Source: UBA3537 sp965658025
GTDB lineage: Bacteria > Bacteroidota > Bacteroidia > Flavobacteriales > Flavobacteriaceae
Reading direction: 5' to 3'
Assembly: GCA_965658025.1 (NCBI GenBank)
Contig: CBFHQL010000001.1
Location: forward strand, 142,204-206,203
Length of the DNA: 64,000 nucleotides
The notes beneath the pieces are model-generated. The model saw nothing but the letters and a program-made list of their open reading frames with translations. It did no database searches and was not told where the DNA came from. The position numbers and the translations under genes are program-made. Shown piece after piece: positions 26,125 to 35,769 of this stretch (positions are counted from its first letter, which is position 1; each line of letters begins with the position of its first letter).

Positions 26125-28950
26125 TTAGTTATTAATTGTCCATCCTAAGTAATACATAGAACCTATAAATCCAGTACCAAAGGCCGTAAAGTACTCATCA
26201 CCTAACAAGTTAGTTGCTCCAGCTTTGAATGTTGATTTAAAGCTAGGAACTTTCAAGTTAATTTGCGCATCAAGCACATGGAATTCTGGTACGACACCGT
26301 TTCCAAAGGTGGCTTCCCAGTAGTAGTCATCACTGTAGCGGTAAGCGATATTAAATCCAAAGTTTTCGAATACTTCAGTATTTCCAAAGGATGCTTTAAA
26401 CTTATGCTCTGGCGTATTAAAGTTTGTTGTAAAATCAGGATAGGTATCACGATCAAAGTCGAGTTTAGCATAAGTATAACTACCGCTTAAATCAAAGTCG
26501 CCAAATACTTTTGTTGAAACGCCCAAAGATGCACCATATGATTTAACTGGTGCTTTAGAATTGGTGTAGGTGCTGTAAGCTTGATAATCACCACTAGCAA
26601 TTGCTAATTGAGAAAGAGTAAGTCCATTAAGAGCTACAGTGTTATCAGAAACATCTCCATAAAATGGAGCCAAAACAACTTCTTGAGAAATAAAGTCATC
26701 ATAAGTGTTGTGATAAGCACTAAAATCGATGATAGTTTTTCCAAATTTACCACGGTACCCCACTTCAATTGAAGTCACTTGCTCTGGCTTTACCACATTT
26801 GGGTTTCCTATTTGTAACGCATTAGGATTACTAGTTGCTCCAAAGGCTTCAACCGATGAAAGGGTATATGAGTTATTATACGCTGCAGCACCAGTTTGTG
26901 TGATTGATGCACCTTGTCCGAGTGCTTGTCCCGTTGGAGAAACATCATAATTTCTAGTCCAACGGTCTAGGTTTGATGGTGCAGAACCTACCAAAATAGC
27001 ACGTCCAGCATCTAATCCAATAAATAAATCTTGTGTGGTTGGATTTCTAAACCCAGTCTGAACAGATGCTCTAATGTTATGATCTTTGTTAATGGTCAAA
27101 CCAGCAGATAAACGTGGCGAAAAGAAGCCATCAAAAAATTCGGACTTGTCATAACGAACAGACCCTGTCAATTTTAACTCTAACTCTGACGAAAGCTCCA
27201 ATTCTTTTTGAACTTGAGTGTATACCCCATATTCTGAGTAGTCAATGGTGCCATCGCCTTTAGGGTCTGTATAAATGGTCCCTTGTGAATTTAAGCTGTA
27301 TTGTCTAGCTGACCCTCCAATTTGTATTTCTGCAAAATCTATGAGATGACTAAAGTTGTAGTTAAAATCACCATGATAATATTTTGAAGCATCCTGGAAT
27401 TTAGAACCACCAACACCATCTGCGTCTTGTTCTAAATCAGGATCATTTGTAACTCTTTTAAAAGCAGCCTCATACTCTGTAGTTCCAGGCATATACATCC
27501 CAGTATCTGCAGCAGCTCTTGCTGCGGCATGCGCTTGGTCGTTTGTGGCGCCTCCTAAGGTTTGCAGGACATATGCACCTGCATACTCGCCAAACCACGT
27601 ATTATCATCTTTCCATATTCTGTTGATATTTATTGCAGTAAAGACCATATCATAGGAGTCTCCTGCGGAATCAGCTACAACATACCCACGCGCAAAGAAG
27701 TTGTCGTTGCGGACTTCTAGTTTGTGTTGTTGCTGAAAGAAGTTTTTGATGTTGTAGCGGTTGGTACCTTGATAGATCGTGTTACCAGTTCCAACTTTTC
27801 CTACATATGAAATTTCAAAATCATTTTCAAATGGGCGGTAGTGTAATCCCCAATCCGCTTTGATGCTTTCTGCATTGTAGTTTGTAAGGTGTCTTTCATT
27901 GTACCCTGTTCTACTGACGCTTACGTCAGGAAGTAGTGTACTTGCTCCGGATGGGAGTAACCCCAAACCTTCTAGAGCTACACCAACTTGTTTGATGTTG
28001 GTAGCTACCTCATCCCCATACACGTTGATTCCGTTGTAGTTAGGGTTTGTGGCTCTGGTTCCTCCAACCATGTCACTATCGACTTCGCTTGTAGCGGCCC
28101 AATCCGTTCCTTTTAAGTAACCAAAATTAACTTTAGCGGCAAACTTATCATTGAATTTATGCGCCATTCTAATGCTAAAATCTGTGTAGGGATTAGCCCC
28201 TGCAGCATCTTGTGTAGTCACCCCACGTTTTATGCTCACTCCTATACCTTCGTGGTCAAAAGGATTTTTACTGCGCATAAACAAAATACCATTAAAGGCA
28301 TTTGCTCCATAAAGTGCCGATGATGCTCCTGGGAGAAGTTCCACGCTTTGTACGTCTGGCTCTATCATACCGACTAAGTTTCCAATAGGGAAGTTAAGTG
28401 CCGGCGTTGAGTTGTCCATTCCGTCCACAAGTTGCATAAAACGCGTATTTGCAAATGTGGCAAAACCTCTTGTATTGATGGATTGGAAGGTCAAACTGTT
28501 GGTGTTGACATCAACACCTTTTAAGTTTTCAAGTCCACCGTAAAAGTCAGCAGAAGCTGTGTTTTTAATTTCTTTAATTCCAAAACGTTCTACAGTTACA
28601 GGCGATTCAAAAATACGTTCAGGTGTTCTCGACGCAGAAATAACGACTTCGTCTAACACACTTCCTTCGCTTAAGACCACTGTAATGTCTTGGTTGTTTG
28701 TTGTAATGTCTTGAGTTGAAGTTTCAAAACCTACACTACTTACTTGAATTGTAAAAGGTGGGTTTTGGTTAACTGTTAGTGAGAATTTTCCGTCAAAATC
28801 TGAAATGGCTCCAGATGATGTGCCTACGACAATAATATTTGCTCCAGGCAGTGGTAATCCGCTTTCATCATTGATGGTTCCTGTTACAGTTGTTTGTGCA
28901 AAAGAAACTACACCAAAGAGTAAAATAAAAATCTTTAAAATAGTTTTCAT
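26125..28950 (-). CDS. TonB-dependent receptor with carboxypeptidase-like N-domain
   Basis: A 941-residue outer-membrane receptor. The signal peptide ends FAQ. A CarboxypepD-reg-like domain (about 20-105, TVTGTINDESGLPLPGANII) is followed by the plug domain (EVVISASRTPERIFESP onward) and a beta-barrel ending in aromatic YLGWTINN. No SusD partner is present, so this is not a SusCD pair; instead a GDSL lipoprotein gene follows 12 bp downstream. The imported substrate is unknown; linkage to a lipase-like protein suggests a lipid or ester compound, which is inference. Confidence 0.92.
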   Translation of the reverse strand: MKTILKIFILLFGVVSFAQTTVTGTINDESGLPLPGANIIVVGTSSGAISDFDGKFSLTVNQNPPFTIQVSSVGFETSTQDITTNNQDITVVLSEGSVLDEVVISASRTPERIFESPVTVERFGIKEIKNTASADFYGGLENLKGVDVNTNSLTFQSINTRGFATFANTRFMQLVDGMDNSTPALNFPIGNLVGMIEPDVQSVELLPGASSALYGANAFNGILFMRSKNPFDHEGIGVSIKRGVTTQDAAGANPYTDFSIRMAHKFNDKFAAKVNFGYLKGTDWAATSEVDSDMVGGTRATNPNYNGINVYGDEVATNIKQVGVALEGLGLLPSGASTLLPDVSVSRTGYNERHLTNYNAESIKADWGLHYRPFENDFEISYVGKVGTGNTIYQGTNRYNIKNFFQQQHKLEVRNDNFFARGYVVADSAGDSYDMVFTAININRIWKDDNTWFGEYAGAYVLQTLGGATNDQAHAAARAAADTGMYMPGTTEYEAAFKRVTNDPDLEQDADGVGGSKFQDASKYYHGDFNYNFSHLIDFAEIQIGGSARQYSLNSQGTIYTDPKGDGTIDYSEYGVYTQVQKELELSSELELKLTGSVRYDKSEFFDGFFSPRLSAGLTINKDHNIRASVQTGFRNPTTQDLFIGLDAGRAILVGSAPSNLDRWTRNYDVSPTGQALGQGASITQTGAAAYNNSYTLSSVEAFGATSNPNALQIGNPNVVKPEQVTSIEVGYRGKFGKTIIDFSAYHNTYDDFISQEVVLAPFYGDVSDNTVALNGLTLSQLAIASGDYQAYSTYTNSKAPVKSYGASLGVSTKVFGDFDLSGSYTYAKLDFDRDTYPDFTTNFNTPEHKFKASFGNTEVFENFGFNIAYRYSDDYYWEATFGNGVVPEFHVLDAQINLKVPSFKSTFKAGATNLLGDEYFTAFGTGFIGSMYYLGWTINN

Positions 28951-29104
28951 TAGTTATAAATTTTGGTTTGCTTGTTATTTAATTAATAAAGATATTAAAA
29001 TTATTGATGAAAATTAACAAATTACCAATAAATAACACAATAAAATGCTAAAATTATAATTTTGAGACCATGTAGTCTGTTGATTTTAAGCGGATTAGAG
29101 TAAA

Positions 29105-30952
29105 TTACTCCACGGTAACGGACTTTGCCAAATTTCTTGGTTGATCGACGTTTTTGTCCAATAAGACGGCTATATAATAAGAGAGTAATTGTAGCGGAAT
29201 AGTTGTAAGTAGTGGCGATAAAAGCTCCGAAGTTTCAGGAATTTCAATGATGTGGTCTGCAAGTATTTTTACTTGCGTATCGCCTTTGGTTACAATACCT
29301 ATTATTTTCCCTTTTCTTGATTTTATTTCTTGTATGTTGCTTACAATTTTTTCGTAATGGCCATATTTTGTAGCGATGACCACAATAGGCATATTTTCGT
29401 CAATGAGCGCAATAGGTCCATGTTTCATTTCTGCAGCTGGATACCCTTCAGCATGGATGTACGAAATTTCTTTTAGCTTGAGTGCCCCCTCAAGAGCAAC
29501 AGGAAAGTTAAACCCTCTTCCTAAATACAAAAAGTTAGGGACATCTTTATAAATTTCTGCTATTTGTTTACTTAATTCATCAGACTTTAGCACTTCTTCA
29601 ACTTTGGTGGGAATGGTTTCTAATTCTACCAAATAACGTTTGTAATCTGAATTTGAAACAGATCCTTTGGCTTTTGCCAATCTAAGCGCAATAAGTGTTA
29701 ATAGGGTAATTTGCGTAGTGAATGCTTTGGTGGATGCTACACCAATTTCTGGACCTGCGTGCGTGTACGCACCTGCATGGGTTTCTCTAGAAATTGAAGA
29801 GCCCACTACATTGCAAATTCCAAAAACAAACGCTCCCTTTTCCTTACCCAATTTGATGGCTGCCAATGTATCTGCAGTTTCTCCGGATTGGGAAATAGCG
29901 ATGACAACATCTTTGTTGGAAATTACAGGATTTCTGTATCTGAATTCAGAAGCATATTCTACCTCAACAGGGATACGCGCCAAATCTTCAAAAATATATT
30001 CTGCAACCAATCCTGCATGCCAAGAAGTGCCACAAGCAACAATCGTTATTTTTTGAGCATTGAGGAATTTTTCTAAATTATCTTCAACCCCCGACATTTT
30101 AATGATGCCTTTATTGACAATCAATCGTCCTCTGTAAGTGTCTTTGATGGCATTGGGCTGCTCAAAAATTTCTTTGAGCATAAAATGCTCGTACCCTCCT
30201 TTTTCAATTTGTTCTATATTCAATTTTAGCTCTTGAACATAGGGACTTACAAGTCGATCGTTTTTTATGTTTCGAACTTTAGTCTCTTTATGTAACCGAA
30301 TAATGGCCATTTCTTCGTCTTCCAAATAAATAGCATTGTTGGTATATTCAATGAATGGTGAAGCGTCACTCGCAATAAAAAACTCTCCATCGCCAACCCC
30401 TACAGCCAAGGGACTACCAAGTCGTGCAGCAATAATTTCATTGGGTTTTTTCACATCAAAAACAGCAATGGCATAGGCGCCAACAACCTGATTTAGTGCA
30501 ATTTGAACTGCTTTCCCTAATTTGTAGTTTCCGTTTTTTTGAACGTCTTCGATAAGGTTGACTAAAACTTCTGTATCCGTTTCGGATTGAAATGTATATC
30601 CTCTATTTATCAATTCCTTTTTTATAGACGCATAGTTTTCAATGATTCCATTGTGGATGATCACTAAATCTCCAGAGTTTGAATAATGTGGGTGAGAGTT
30701 GAGATCGCTTGGTACACCGTGCGTAGCCCATCGGGTATGACCGATGCCAATGTTACCTAAAGTATTTTGTTCGGAATTAATTTTTTCTTGGAGGTCGCTT
30801 ACTTTCCCTTTGGTTTTTGTAACCTTGACATTTTTTCCATCAAAAAGGGCAATTCCAGCACTATCGTATCCTCTATATTCTAGGCGTTGAAGTCCTTTTG
30901 TAATAATGGAGTGGGCGTCTCGATGACCAATATATCCTACAATTCCGCACAT
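29105..30952 (-). CDS. glmS: glutamine-fructose-6-phosphate aminotransferase (isomerizing)
   Basis: A 615-residue enzyme making glucosamine-6-phosphate, the entry to amino-sugar and cell-wall precursors. The N-terminal class II amidotransferase domain starts MCGIVGYIG (Cys 2 nucleophile after Met removal). Two SIS sugar-isomerase domains follow, with CGTSWHAGLVAEY and ISQSGETADTLAAI, and the end is LAKSVTVE. No glmS ribozyme is apparent in the 6 bp upstream. It lies 6 bp after the DUF4270 gene. Confidence 0.97.
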   Translation of the reverse strand: MCGIVGYIGHRDAHSIITKGLQRLEYRGYDSAGIALFDGKNVKVTKTKGKVSDLQEKINSEQNTLGNIGIGHTRWATHGVPSDLNSHPHYSNSGDLVIIHNGIIENYASIKKELINRGYTFQSETDTEVLVNLIEDVQKNGNYKLGKAVQIALNQVVGAYAIAVFDVKKPNEIIAARLGSPLAVGVGDGEFFIASDASPFIEYTNNAIYLEDEEMAIIRLHKETKVRNIKNDRLVSPYVQELKLNIEQIEKGGYEHFMLKEIFEQPNAIKDTYRGRLIVNKGIIKMSGVEDNLEKFLNAQKITIVACGTSWHAGLVAEYIFEDLARIPVEVEYASEFRYRNPVISNKDVVIAISQSGETADTLAAIKLGKEKGAFVFGICNVVGSSISRETHAGAYTHAGPEIGVASTKAFTTQITLLTLIALRLAKAKGSVSNSDYKRYLVELETIPTKVEEVLKSDELSKQIAEIYKDVPNFLYLGRGFNFPVALEGALKLKEISYIHAEGYPAAEMKHGPIALIDENMPIVVIATKYGHYEKIVSNIQEIKSRKGKIIGIVTKGDTQVKILADHIIEIPETSELLSPLLTTIPLQLLSYYIAVLLDKNVDQPRNLAKSVTVE

Positions 30953-30958
30953 GCGTCT

Positions 30959-32575
30959 TTAGTTGTTTGGTTCGGTGTAATACACTTTTAGTCTTACTTT
31001 TTTCAATTCATCACTGGAATTGCTACCGTGTACAATAACACTTTTTGGGGAGAGGATCGTTCCAGAAGGGATGACTTCTACATTGTCATCATATTGCAGC
31101 AGTTTTTTCATGTCTACAGCACCTACATTTGAGGAGACCAAAAGACCAATTTTTACATTTGTAGAGTCTTTTGTGACGATGTTATTTAGGTGTCCCGTAA
31201 GACGAACTTTGTATTTTTTATGTTCAATTCCTTGATCATCTGTTTCGGTACTTATGGGGACAAGATGAGAAAATTTTGAATCAGATGTTGCTGTATTGAC
31301 AGAGGAGTCTAAAAAATAATCATAAAGCGGAATGTTGTTGTTTAAATCATAAACAAACACACGATTGGGATGATCGGCATCTGCTCCTGTANNNNNNNNN
31401 NNNNNNNNNNNNNNNNNNNNNNNNNNNNNNNNNNNNNNNNNNNNNNNNNNNNNNNNNNNNNNNNNNNNNNNNNNNNNNNNNNNNNNNNNNNNNNNNNNNN
31501 NNNNNNNNNNNNNNNNNNNNNNNNNNNNNNNNNNNNNNNNNNNNNNNNNNNNNNNNNNNNNNNNNNNNNNNNNNNNNNNNNNNNNNNNNNNNNNNNNNNN
31601 NNNNNNNNNNNNNNNNNNNNNNNNNNNNNNNNNNNNNNNNNNNNNNNNNNNNNNNNNNNNNNNNNNNNNNNNNNNNNNNNNNNNNNNNNNNNNNNNNNNN
31701 NNNNNNNNNNNNNNNNNNNNNNNNNNNNNNNNNNNNNNNNNNNNNNNNNNNNNNNNNNNNNNNNNNNNNNNNNNNNNNNNNNNNNNNNNNNNNNNNNNNN
31801 NNNNNNNNNNNNNNNNNNNNNNNNNNNNNNNNNNNNNNNNNNNNNNNNNNCTGTTGGAGAGTTCTTCGCTATCTTCTTTTGCTATAATTAAATCTTCCCA
31901 AAAATTTGCTGGCAAACTTATGTCTTCAAGTTTTACGCGCAGACTTGGCGTTAAAGTTTCGGTGGTTTCACTCTCGCCTTCACTATTCAAAGCGGTAAGT
32001 GTAATTTCTTTATTGCTGGGCAGAAAATAAGAGGTTGTGTACAGCAGTTGTCCTTCAAGTTCGGCTGTATTGAGTTGTTCAGAACTGGAAAGACTTCCGT
32101 CTGAATAGTAACTTTGATTTTGATCTAAATCACTGTTGGGGTCAAAGTCACGCAGAAAAAAATTATTTTTAAATATAGACAGCTTCACGGCATCTTCACC
32201 ATACAATGAATCGATGGTATATTCTTCATCTATTTTTCTAACCTTGTAGGGGATGGTTAAGACGACAGAATCTAATTCAGGGCTATCACCAAAATCGGCA
32301 GTGTAGCTTTTGGGTGTAAGTTGTGCCAAAAAATTAGCTGTTGAATTCCCAAAAACTGGGTCGTTGTAGTAGCCCAATAAGTTTTTAGATAGCCCATTAG
32401 ATTCAAAAGGGGTGATGCGTTTGTTGTACGTTTTTACAGGGTAACTTTGAAATTTTATTTCAATATTTGGGTTACCAATAATCCCAGTTCCAATTTCAGA
32501 AAACTCTTTTTCACAAGCGTTGAAAAGAGAAAAAATTAAACCAAGGGCAAATAATTTTGATAAATTATGTTTCAT
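30959..32575 (-). CDS. DUF4270 family lipoprotein (contains assembly gap)
   Basis: About 538 residues if the gap length is right. The N-terminus is a lipoprotein signal (FNAC, Cys 21, then EKEFSEIGTG) and the family opening with the IEIKFQSYPVKTYNKRITPF segment. DUF4270 proteins are outer-membrane-anchored and of unknown function, restricted to Bacteroidota as far as I know. Residues about 243-395 are unresolved because of 459 N. Both flanks are in the same frame, so the gene is probably intact. It lies between the GT5-like gene and glmS, all on the minus strand with short spacing, as often seen in this family. Confidence 0.82.
   Translation of the reverse strand: MKHNLSKLFALGLIFSLFNACEKEFSEIGTGIIGNPNIEIKFQSYPVKTYNKRITPFESNGLSKNLLGYYNDPVFGNSTANFLAQLTPKSYTADFGDSPELDSVVLTIPYKVRKIDEEYTIDSLYGEDAVKLSIFKNNFFLRDFDPNSDLDQNQSYYSDGSLSSSEQLNTAELEGQLLYTTSYFLPSNKEITLTALNSEGESETTETLTPSLRVKLEDISLPANFWEDLIIAKEDSEELSNXXXXXXXXXXXXXXXXXXXXXXXXXXXXXXXXXXXXXXXXXXXXXXXXXXXXXXXXXXXXXXXXXXXXXXXXXXXXXXXXXXXXXXXXXXXXXXXXXXXXXXXXXXXXXXXXXXXXXXXXXXXXXXXXXXXXXXXXXXXXXXXXXXXXXXXXXXTGADADHPNRVFVYDLNNNIPLYDYFLDSSVNTATSDSKFSHLVPISTETDDQGIEHKKYKVRLTGHLNNIVTKDSTNVKIGLLVSSNVGAVDMKKLLQYDDNVEVIPSGTILSPKSVIVHGSNSSDELKKVRLKVYYTEPNN
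31392..31850. other. assembly gap, 459 N
   Basis: An uninterrupted run of N inside the DUF4270 gene. The length is divisible by three, and the reading frame continues across it, but the true length is not known from this sequence. Confidence 0.99.
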
Positions 32576-32592
32576 AAGAAAATATGTGGGGG

Positions 32593-33402
32593 CTAACTTA
32601 AAATTTGAGTGGTGTAAAATTCAGTGTACGCTTCAGCAAATTCTTCGGGATATTGATAGTCTAAAACAGGTTTTTCAAAATCATTGATGTAGTTTTCTAA
32701 TTCATCAGGAAGCTCTTTTGAACCTTTTATCAATCCATCCGAAAAATCAATGGCTGTTTTCATGAGGTTGACATAATTTGGTGTCGTTAAGTTTTGAAGA
32801 TGGCCCTCTTCGATTTCATCAAATTTGACCTTATCAATTAACTGACTATTCAGTTGTTCGTCGAAGCTTTGCTCATAAACCGAGGTTACTATTTTACTTT
32901 CATTAAAAAGCGGTTCGTCTTTGTAATACTCCTTTAGATATAATGGTAATAATGACGCCATCCATCCATGGACATGAATAATATCTGGTGCCCAATTGAG
33001 TTTTTTTACGGTTTCGATTACCCCTTTAGCAAAGAAAATCGCACGCTCATCGTTATCTTCAAACAATTTTCCATCTTCGTCTGTGAGTGTTGCTTTTCTT
33101 TTGAAATAATCTTCGTTATCAATAAAATAAACTTGAATTCTTTCCTTTGGTATAGATGCAACCTTGATGATAAGTGGCATATCCAAATCGTTAACAACCA
33201 GATTGATTCCAGAAAGGCGAATTACCTCATGCAGTTGGTGACGCCGTTCGTTGATATTGCCATAGCGTGGCATAAATATACGTATTTGTCCCCCTTGTTT
33301 ATTAACCATCTTTGGGGCCTCAAAGGACATCGAAGAAATCTCAGTTTGGGGTAAATAGGGGATTACTTCGGATGATACGTACAATATTCTCTTGTCTTTC
33401 AT
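32593..33402 (-). CDS. glycogen/starch synthase N-domain protein (GT5-like, short)
   Basis: A 269-residue protein matching only the N-terminal (GT5 catalytic-domain) half of starch synthase: ILYVSSEVIPYLPQTEISSM at the start and the PDIIHVHGWMASLLPLYLK segment. The C-terminal glucosyl-donor-binding GT1 half is absent, and the K-x-G-G-L motif of true GlgA is not present (EISSM in that place). Full GlgA is about 470 residues or more. Such short forms are common in flavobacteria; activity as a glycogen synthase is doubtful. Divergent from panC. Confidence 0.8.
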   Translation of the reverse strand: MKDKRILYVSSEVIPYLPQTEISSMSFEAPKMVNKQGGQIRIFMPRYGNINERRHQLHEVIRLSGINLVVNDLDMPLIIKVASIPKERIQVYFIDNEDYFKRKATLTDEDGKLFEDNDERAIFFAKGVIETVKKLNWAPDIIHVHGWMASLLPLYLKEYYKDEPLFNESKIVTSVYEQSFDEQLNSQLIDKVKFDEIEEGHLQNLTTPNYVNLMKTAIDFSDGLIKGSKELPDELENYINDFEKPVLDYQYPEEFAEAYTEFYTTQILS

Positions 33403-33479
33403 AAATTCAGCTACTTAGTCGGTTATCAACAAAAATCATGCAAAAATACAAAATTTTATGCAGATTAGTGTTAATAGCT

Positions 33480-33487
33480 TAAGTTTG
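33480..33487 (+). promoter_or_regulatory. putative -7 element for panC
   Basis: TAAGTTTG fits TAnnTTTG and ends 21 bp before the panC ATG. A reverse-strand TATTTTTG (33448-33441) serves the divergent GT5-like gene. Confidence 0.5.
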
Positions 33488-33508
33488 CAGGCGGTTAATT
33501 TTTAAAGC

Positions 33509-34360
33509 ATGGAAGTTTTCACAACGCATCAAGCACTACAAAAAGCACTAGCACCACTACGTGTAGCTAATTCTACTTTAGGATTTGTACCTACAATGGG
33601 GGCTTTGCATGAGGGGCATTTGTCTTTAATTCAAAAGGCTTTGTATGAAAACGATGTGGTAGTGGTAAGTGTTTTTGTAAATCCAACCCAATTCAATAAC
33701 GCTTCAGATTTGGTAAAATACCCAAGAGTTTTGGCGCAAGATTTGGACGCCTTAAAAGCGTTAAATACATCTAAAATTTTAGTTTATACACCAGAAGTTG
33801 ATGACATTTACGAAGATTCTGTTTCAAAAAAAGTATTTGATTTTGGCGCATTAGCCCATCAAATGGAAGGCAAATTCAGATCAGGCCATTTTGATGGTGT
33901 GGGTACAGTAGTTCAGCGTTTATTTGAAATTGTTCAACCCCATTTTGCATATTTTGGAGAAAAAGATTTTCAGCAGTTAGCTATTGTAAAGAAATTGGTG
34001 CAACTCATAAAATCTCCAGTTCAAATTGTCGGTTGTCCCATTGCAAGAGGGCAAAATGGTTTAGCGTTAAGCTCCAGAAATGCACGGTTGACTAATGAAG
34101 AGCAAAATGGTGCTGCAAAAATCTACAGCGTTTTACAATCGGTAAAAGAGAAGTTTGGTACAGAAAATGCCATGCAAATAAATGAATGGGTAAATCATCA
34201 ATTTAAAAATGACCCTCAATTGTCCTTAGAGTATTTTGAAATTTCAGATGCAGAAACACTCATTTCTGCTTGTACAATAAAACCCAATACAAAGTATCGT
34301 GCTTTTATTGCGGCCTATATTCGCGATGTTCGATTGATTGATAATATCGCACTAAATTAA
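33509..34360 (+). CDS. panC: pantothenate synthetase (pantoate-beta-alanine ligase)
   Basis: A 283-residue enzyme condensing pantoate and beta-alanine with ATP. The nucleotide-binding HIGH-type motif is PTMGALHEGHLSL, YFGEKDFQQL forms part of the active site, and ALSSRN holds the KMSKS-like region. First gene of a panC-panD pair (13-bp gap). Confidence 0.97.
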   Translation: MEVFTTHQALQKALAPLRVANSTLGFVPTMGALHEGHLSLIQKALYENDVVVVSVFVNPTQFNNASDLVKYPRVLAQDLDALKALNTSKILVYTPEVDDIYEDSVSKKVFDFGALAHQMEGKFRSGHFDGVGTVVQRLFEIVQPHFAYFGEKDFQQLAIVKKLVQLIKSPVQIVGCPIARGQNGLALSSRNARLTNEEQNGAAKIYSVLQSVKEKFGTENAMQINEWVNHQFKNDPQLSLEYFEISDAETLISACTIKPNTKYRAFIAAYIRDVRLIDNIALN

Positions 34361-34373
34361 TTACCTTTGCACC

Positions 34374-34724
34374 ATGCAAATACACGTTGTTAAATCAAAA
34401 ATCCACCGCGTCAAAGTTACTGGCGCAGATTTAAATTATATTGGTAGTATCACTATCGATGAAGACTTGATGGATGCCGCCAATATTATTCAAGGTGAAA
34501 AAATTCAAGTGGTCAATAATAATAATGGCGAACGTTTGGAAACTTACGTTATTCCAGGACCAAGGAATTCAGGCGAAATCACGCTCAATGGTGCTGCGGC
34601 TCATAAAGTTAACATTGGCGATGTTTTGATTTTAATCACCTATGCCACAATGAGTTTAGAGGACGCCAAGGTATTTAAACCCGCTTTGGTGTTTCCGGAT
34701 GAAGCGACAAACCTTTTAAAATAA
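34374..34724 (+). CDS. panD: aspartate 1-decarboxylase
   Basis: A 116-residue pro-enzyme making beta-alanine. The self-cleavage site is Gly24-Ser25 in YIGSITID, which yields the pyruvoyl cofactor. Length and the late GAAAHKVNIGDVLIL segment are typical. It supplies the substrate for panC upstream. Confidence 0.97.
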   Translation: MQIHVVKSKIHRVKVTGADLNYIGSITIDEDLMDAANIIQGEKIQVVNNNNGERLETYVIPGPRNSGEITLNGAAAHKVNIGDVLILITYATMSLEDAKVFKPALVFPDEATNLLK

Positions 34725-34729
34725 TTGTA

Positions 34730-35692
34730 TTGAACAACGCGCTGAAAGCAACCCTAAAAATTGTTTTACCACTATTATTAGGGGGTGTTTTGGTATGGTA
34801 TTCATTACAAAAAGTTCCGCTCAGTACACTTGCAGATTATTTCAAAAATGCCAATTACCTTTGGATTGGACTTGGTGTTTTTTTTGGCTTTTTGAGCCAT
34901 ATTTCTAGAGCATACCGTTGGAAATTTATGATTGAACCTATGGGGTATACATTGCGTTTTCCAAACAGTGTCATGGCTGTTTTTGCGGCCTACTTGATCA
35001 ATTATACCATTCCTAGGGCAGGAGAAGTATCAAGAGCTACAATTCTTACAAATTATGAGGGAGTCCCTTTCGAAAAAGGATTTGGAACAATTGTCGCCGA
35101 GCGCATTGCAGACACTTTGGTTATGCTCATCATCATAGGTATTACTTTTCTTATGGAGTTCGATGTTATATATGATTTTTTCTTTGCCGATTTAAATTTT
35201 AAAAGACAATGGTGGGTGTTGGCTGGTTTTGTTATTGTGGGCTATCTTTTAGTTTTGGTGTTTAAAAAATCAACACATCCAATCATTAACAAACTAAGGA
35301 CTCTGTTTAAGGGATTTTTGGAAGGAATTTTGAGTATTTTTAAAATGAAAAAAAAGTGGACATTTATTGCACACACAGTTTTTATTTGGGGTATGTATGT
35401 TTTGATGTTTTACGTCACTTCATTTTCTATAGATGCCACCTCAGAACTCCCGTTTTCTGCTATTTTAATTGGATTTATTGCGGCTAGTTTTAGCATCGCT
35501 GCTACCAATGGCGGAATAGGATCATATCCTTTGGCTGTTTATGCTGCATTTTCAATATTCAATGTAGCGCAAGCCCCCAGTCTTGCCTTTGGTTGGATTA
35601 TGTGGACATCACAAACACTAATGATTATCATTTTAGGGGGATTATCGCTTATTTCCTTGCCTATTTATAACAAAATTTACCCAAAGTCATAG
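34730..35692 (+). CDS. UPF0104/flippase-like integral membrane protein
   Basis: A 320-residue protein with about eight membrane helices of the lysylphosphatidylglycerol-synthase membrane-domain family. The family block YLINYTIPRAGEVSRATIL and the later FIAASFSIAATNGGIGSYPL are clear. There is no soluble catalytic domain. It starts with TTG 5 bp after the panD stop; no ATG lies nearby. It probably moves or handles lipids in the inner membrane; the precise role is unknown. Confidence 0.85.
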   Translation: MNNALKATLKIVLPLLLGGVLVWYSLQKVPLSTLADYFKNANYLWIGLGVFFGFLSHISRAYRWKFMIEPMGYTLRFPNSVMAVFAAYLINYTIPRAGEVSRATILTNYEGVPFEKGFGTIVAERIADTLVMLIIIGITFLMEFDVIYDFFFADLNFKRQWWVLAGFVIVGYLLVLVFKKSTHPIINKLRTLFKGFLEGILSIFKMKKKWTFIAHTVFIWGMYVLMFYVTSFSIDATSELPFSAILIGFIAASFSIAATNGGIGSYPLAVYAAFSIFNVAQAPSLAFGWIMWTSQTLMIIILGGLSLISLPIYNKIYPKS

Positions 35693-35769
35693 GCCAAACA
35701 ATCTACAGATTTCTTTCTTTTTTTTAGTTATTTACTTAACTTGTGGGTTTCAAACCAATAACCAATTTA

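Noticed and set aside
30953..30958. glmS ribozyme or amino-sugar riboswitch
   Set aside because: Only 6 bp separate glmS from the upstream gene; no room for such an element.
31370..31891. Frame made mainly of N residues
   Set aside because: Artefact of the assembly gap.
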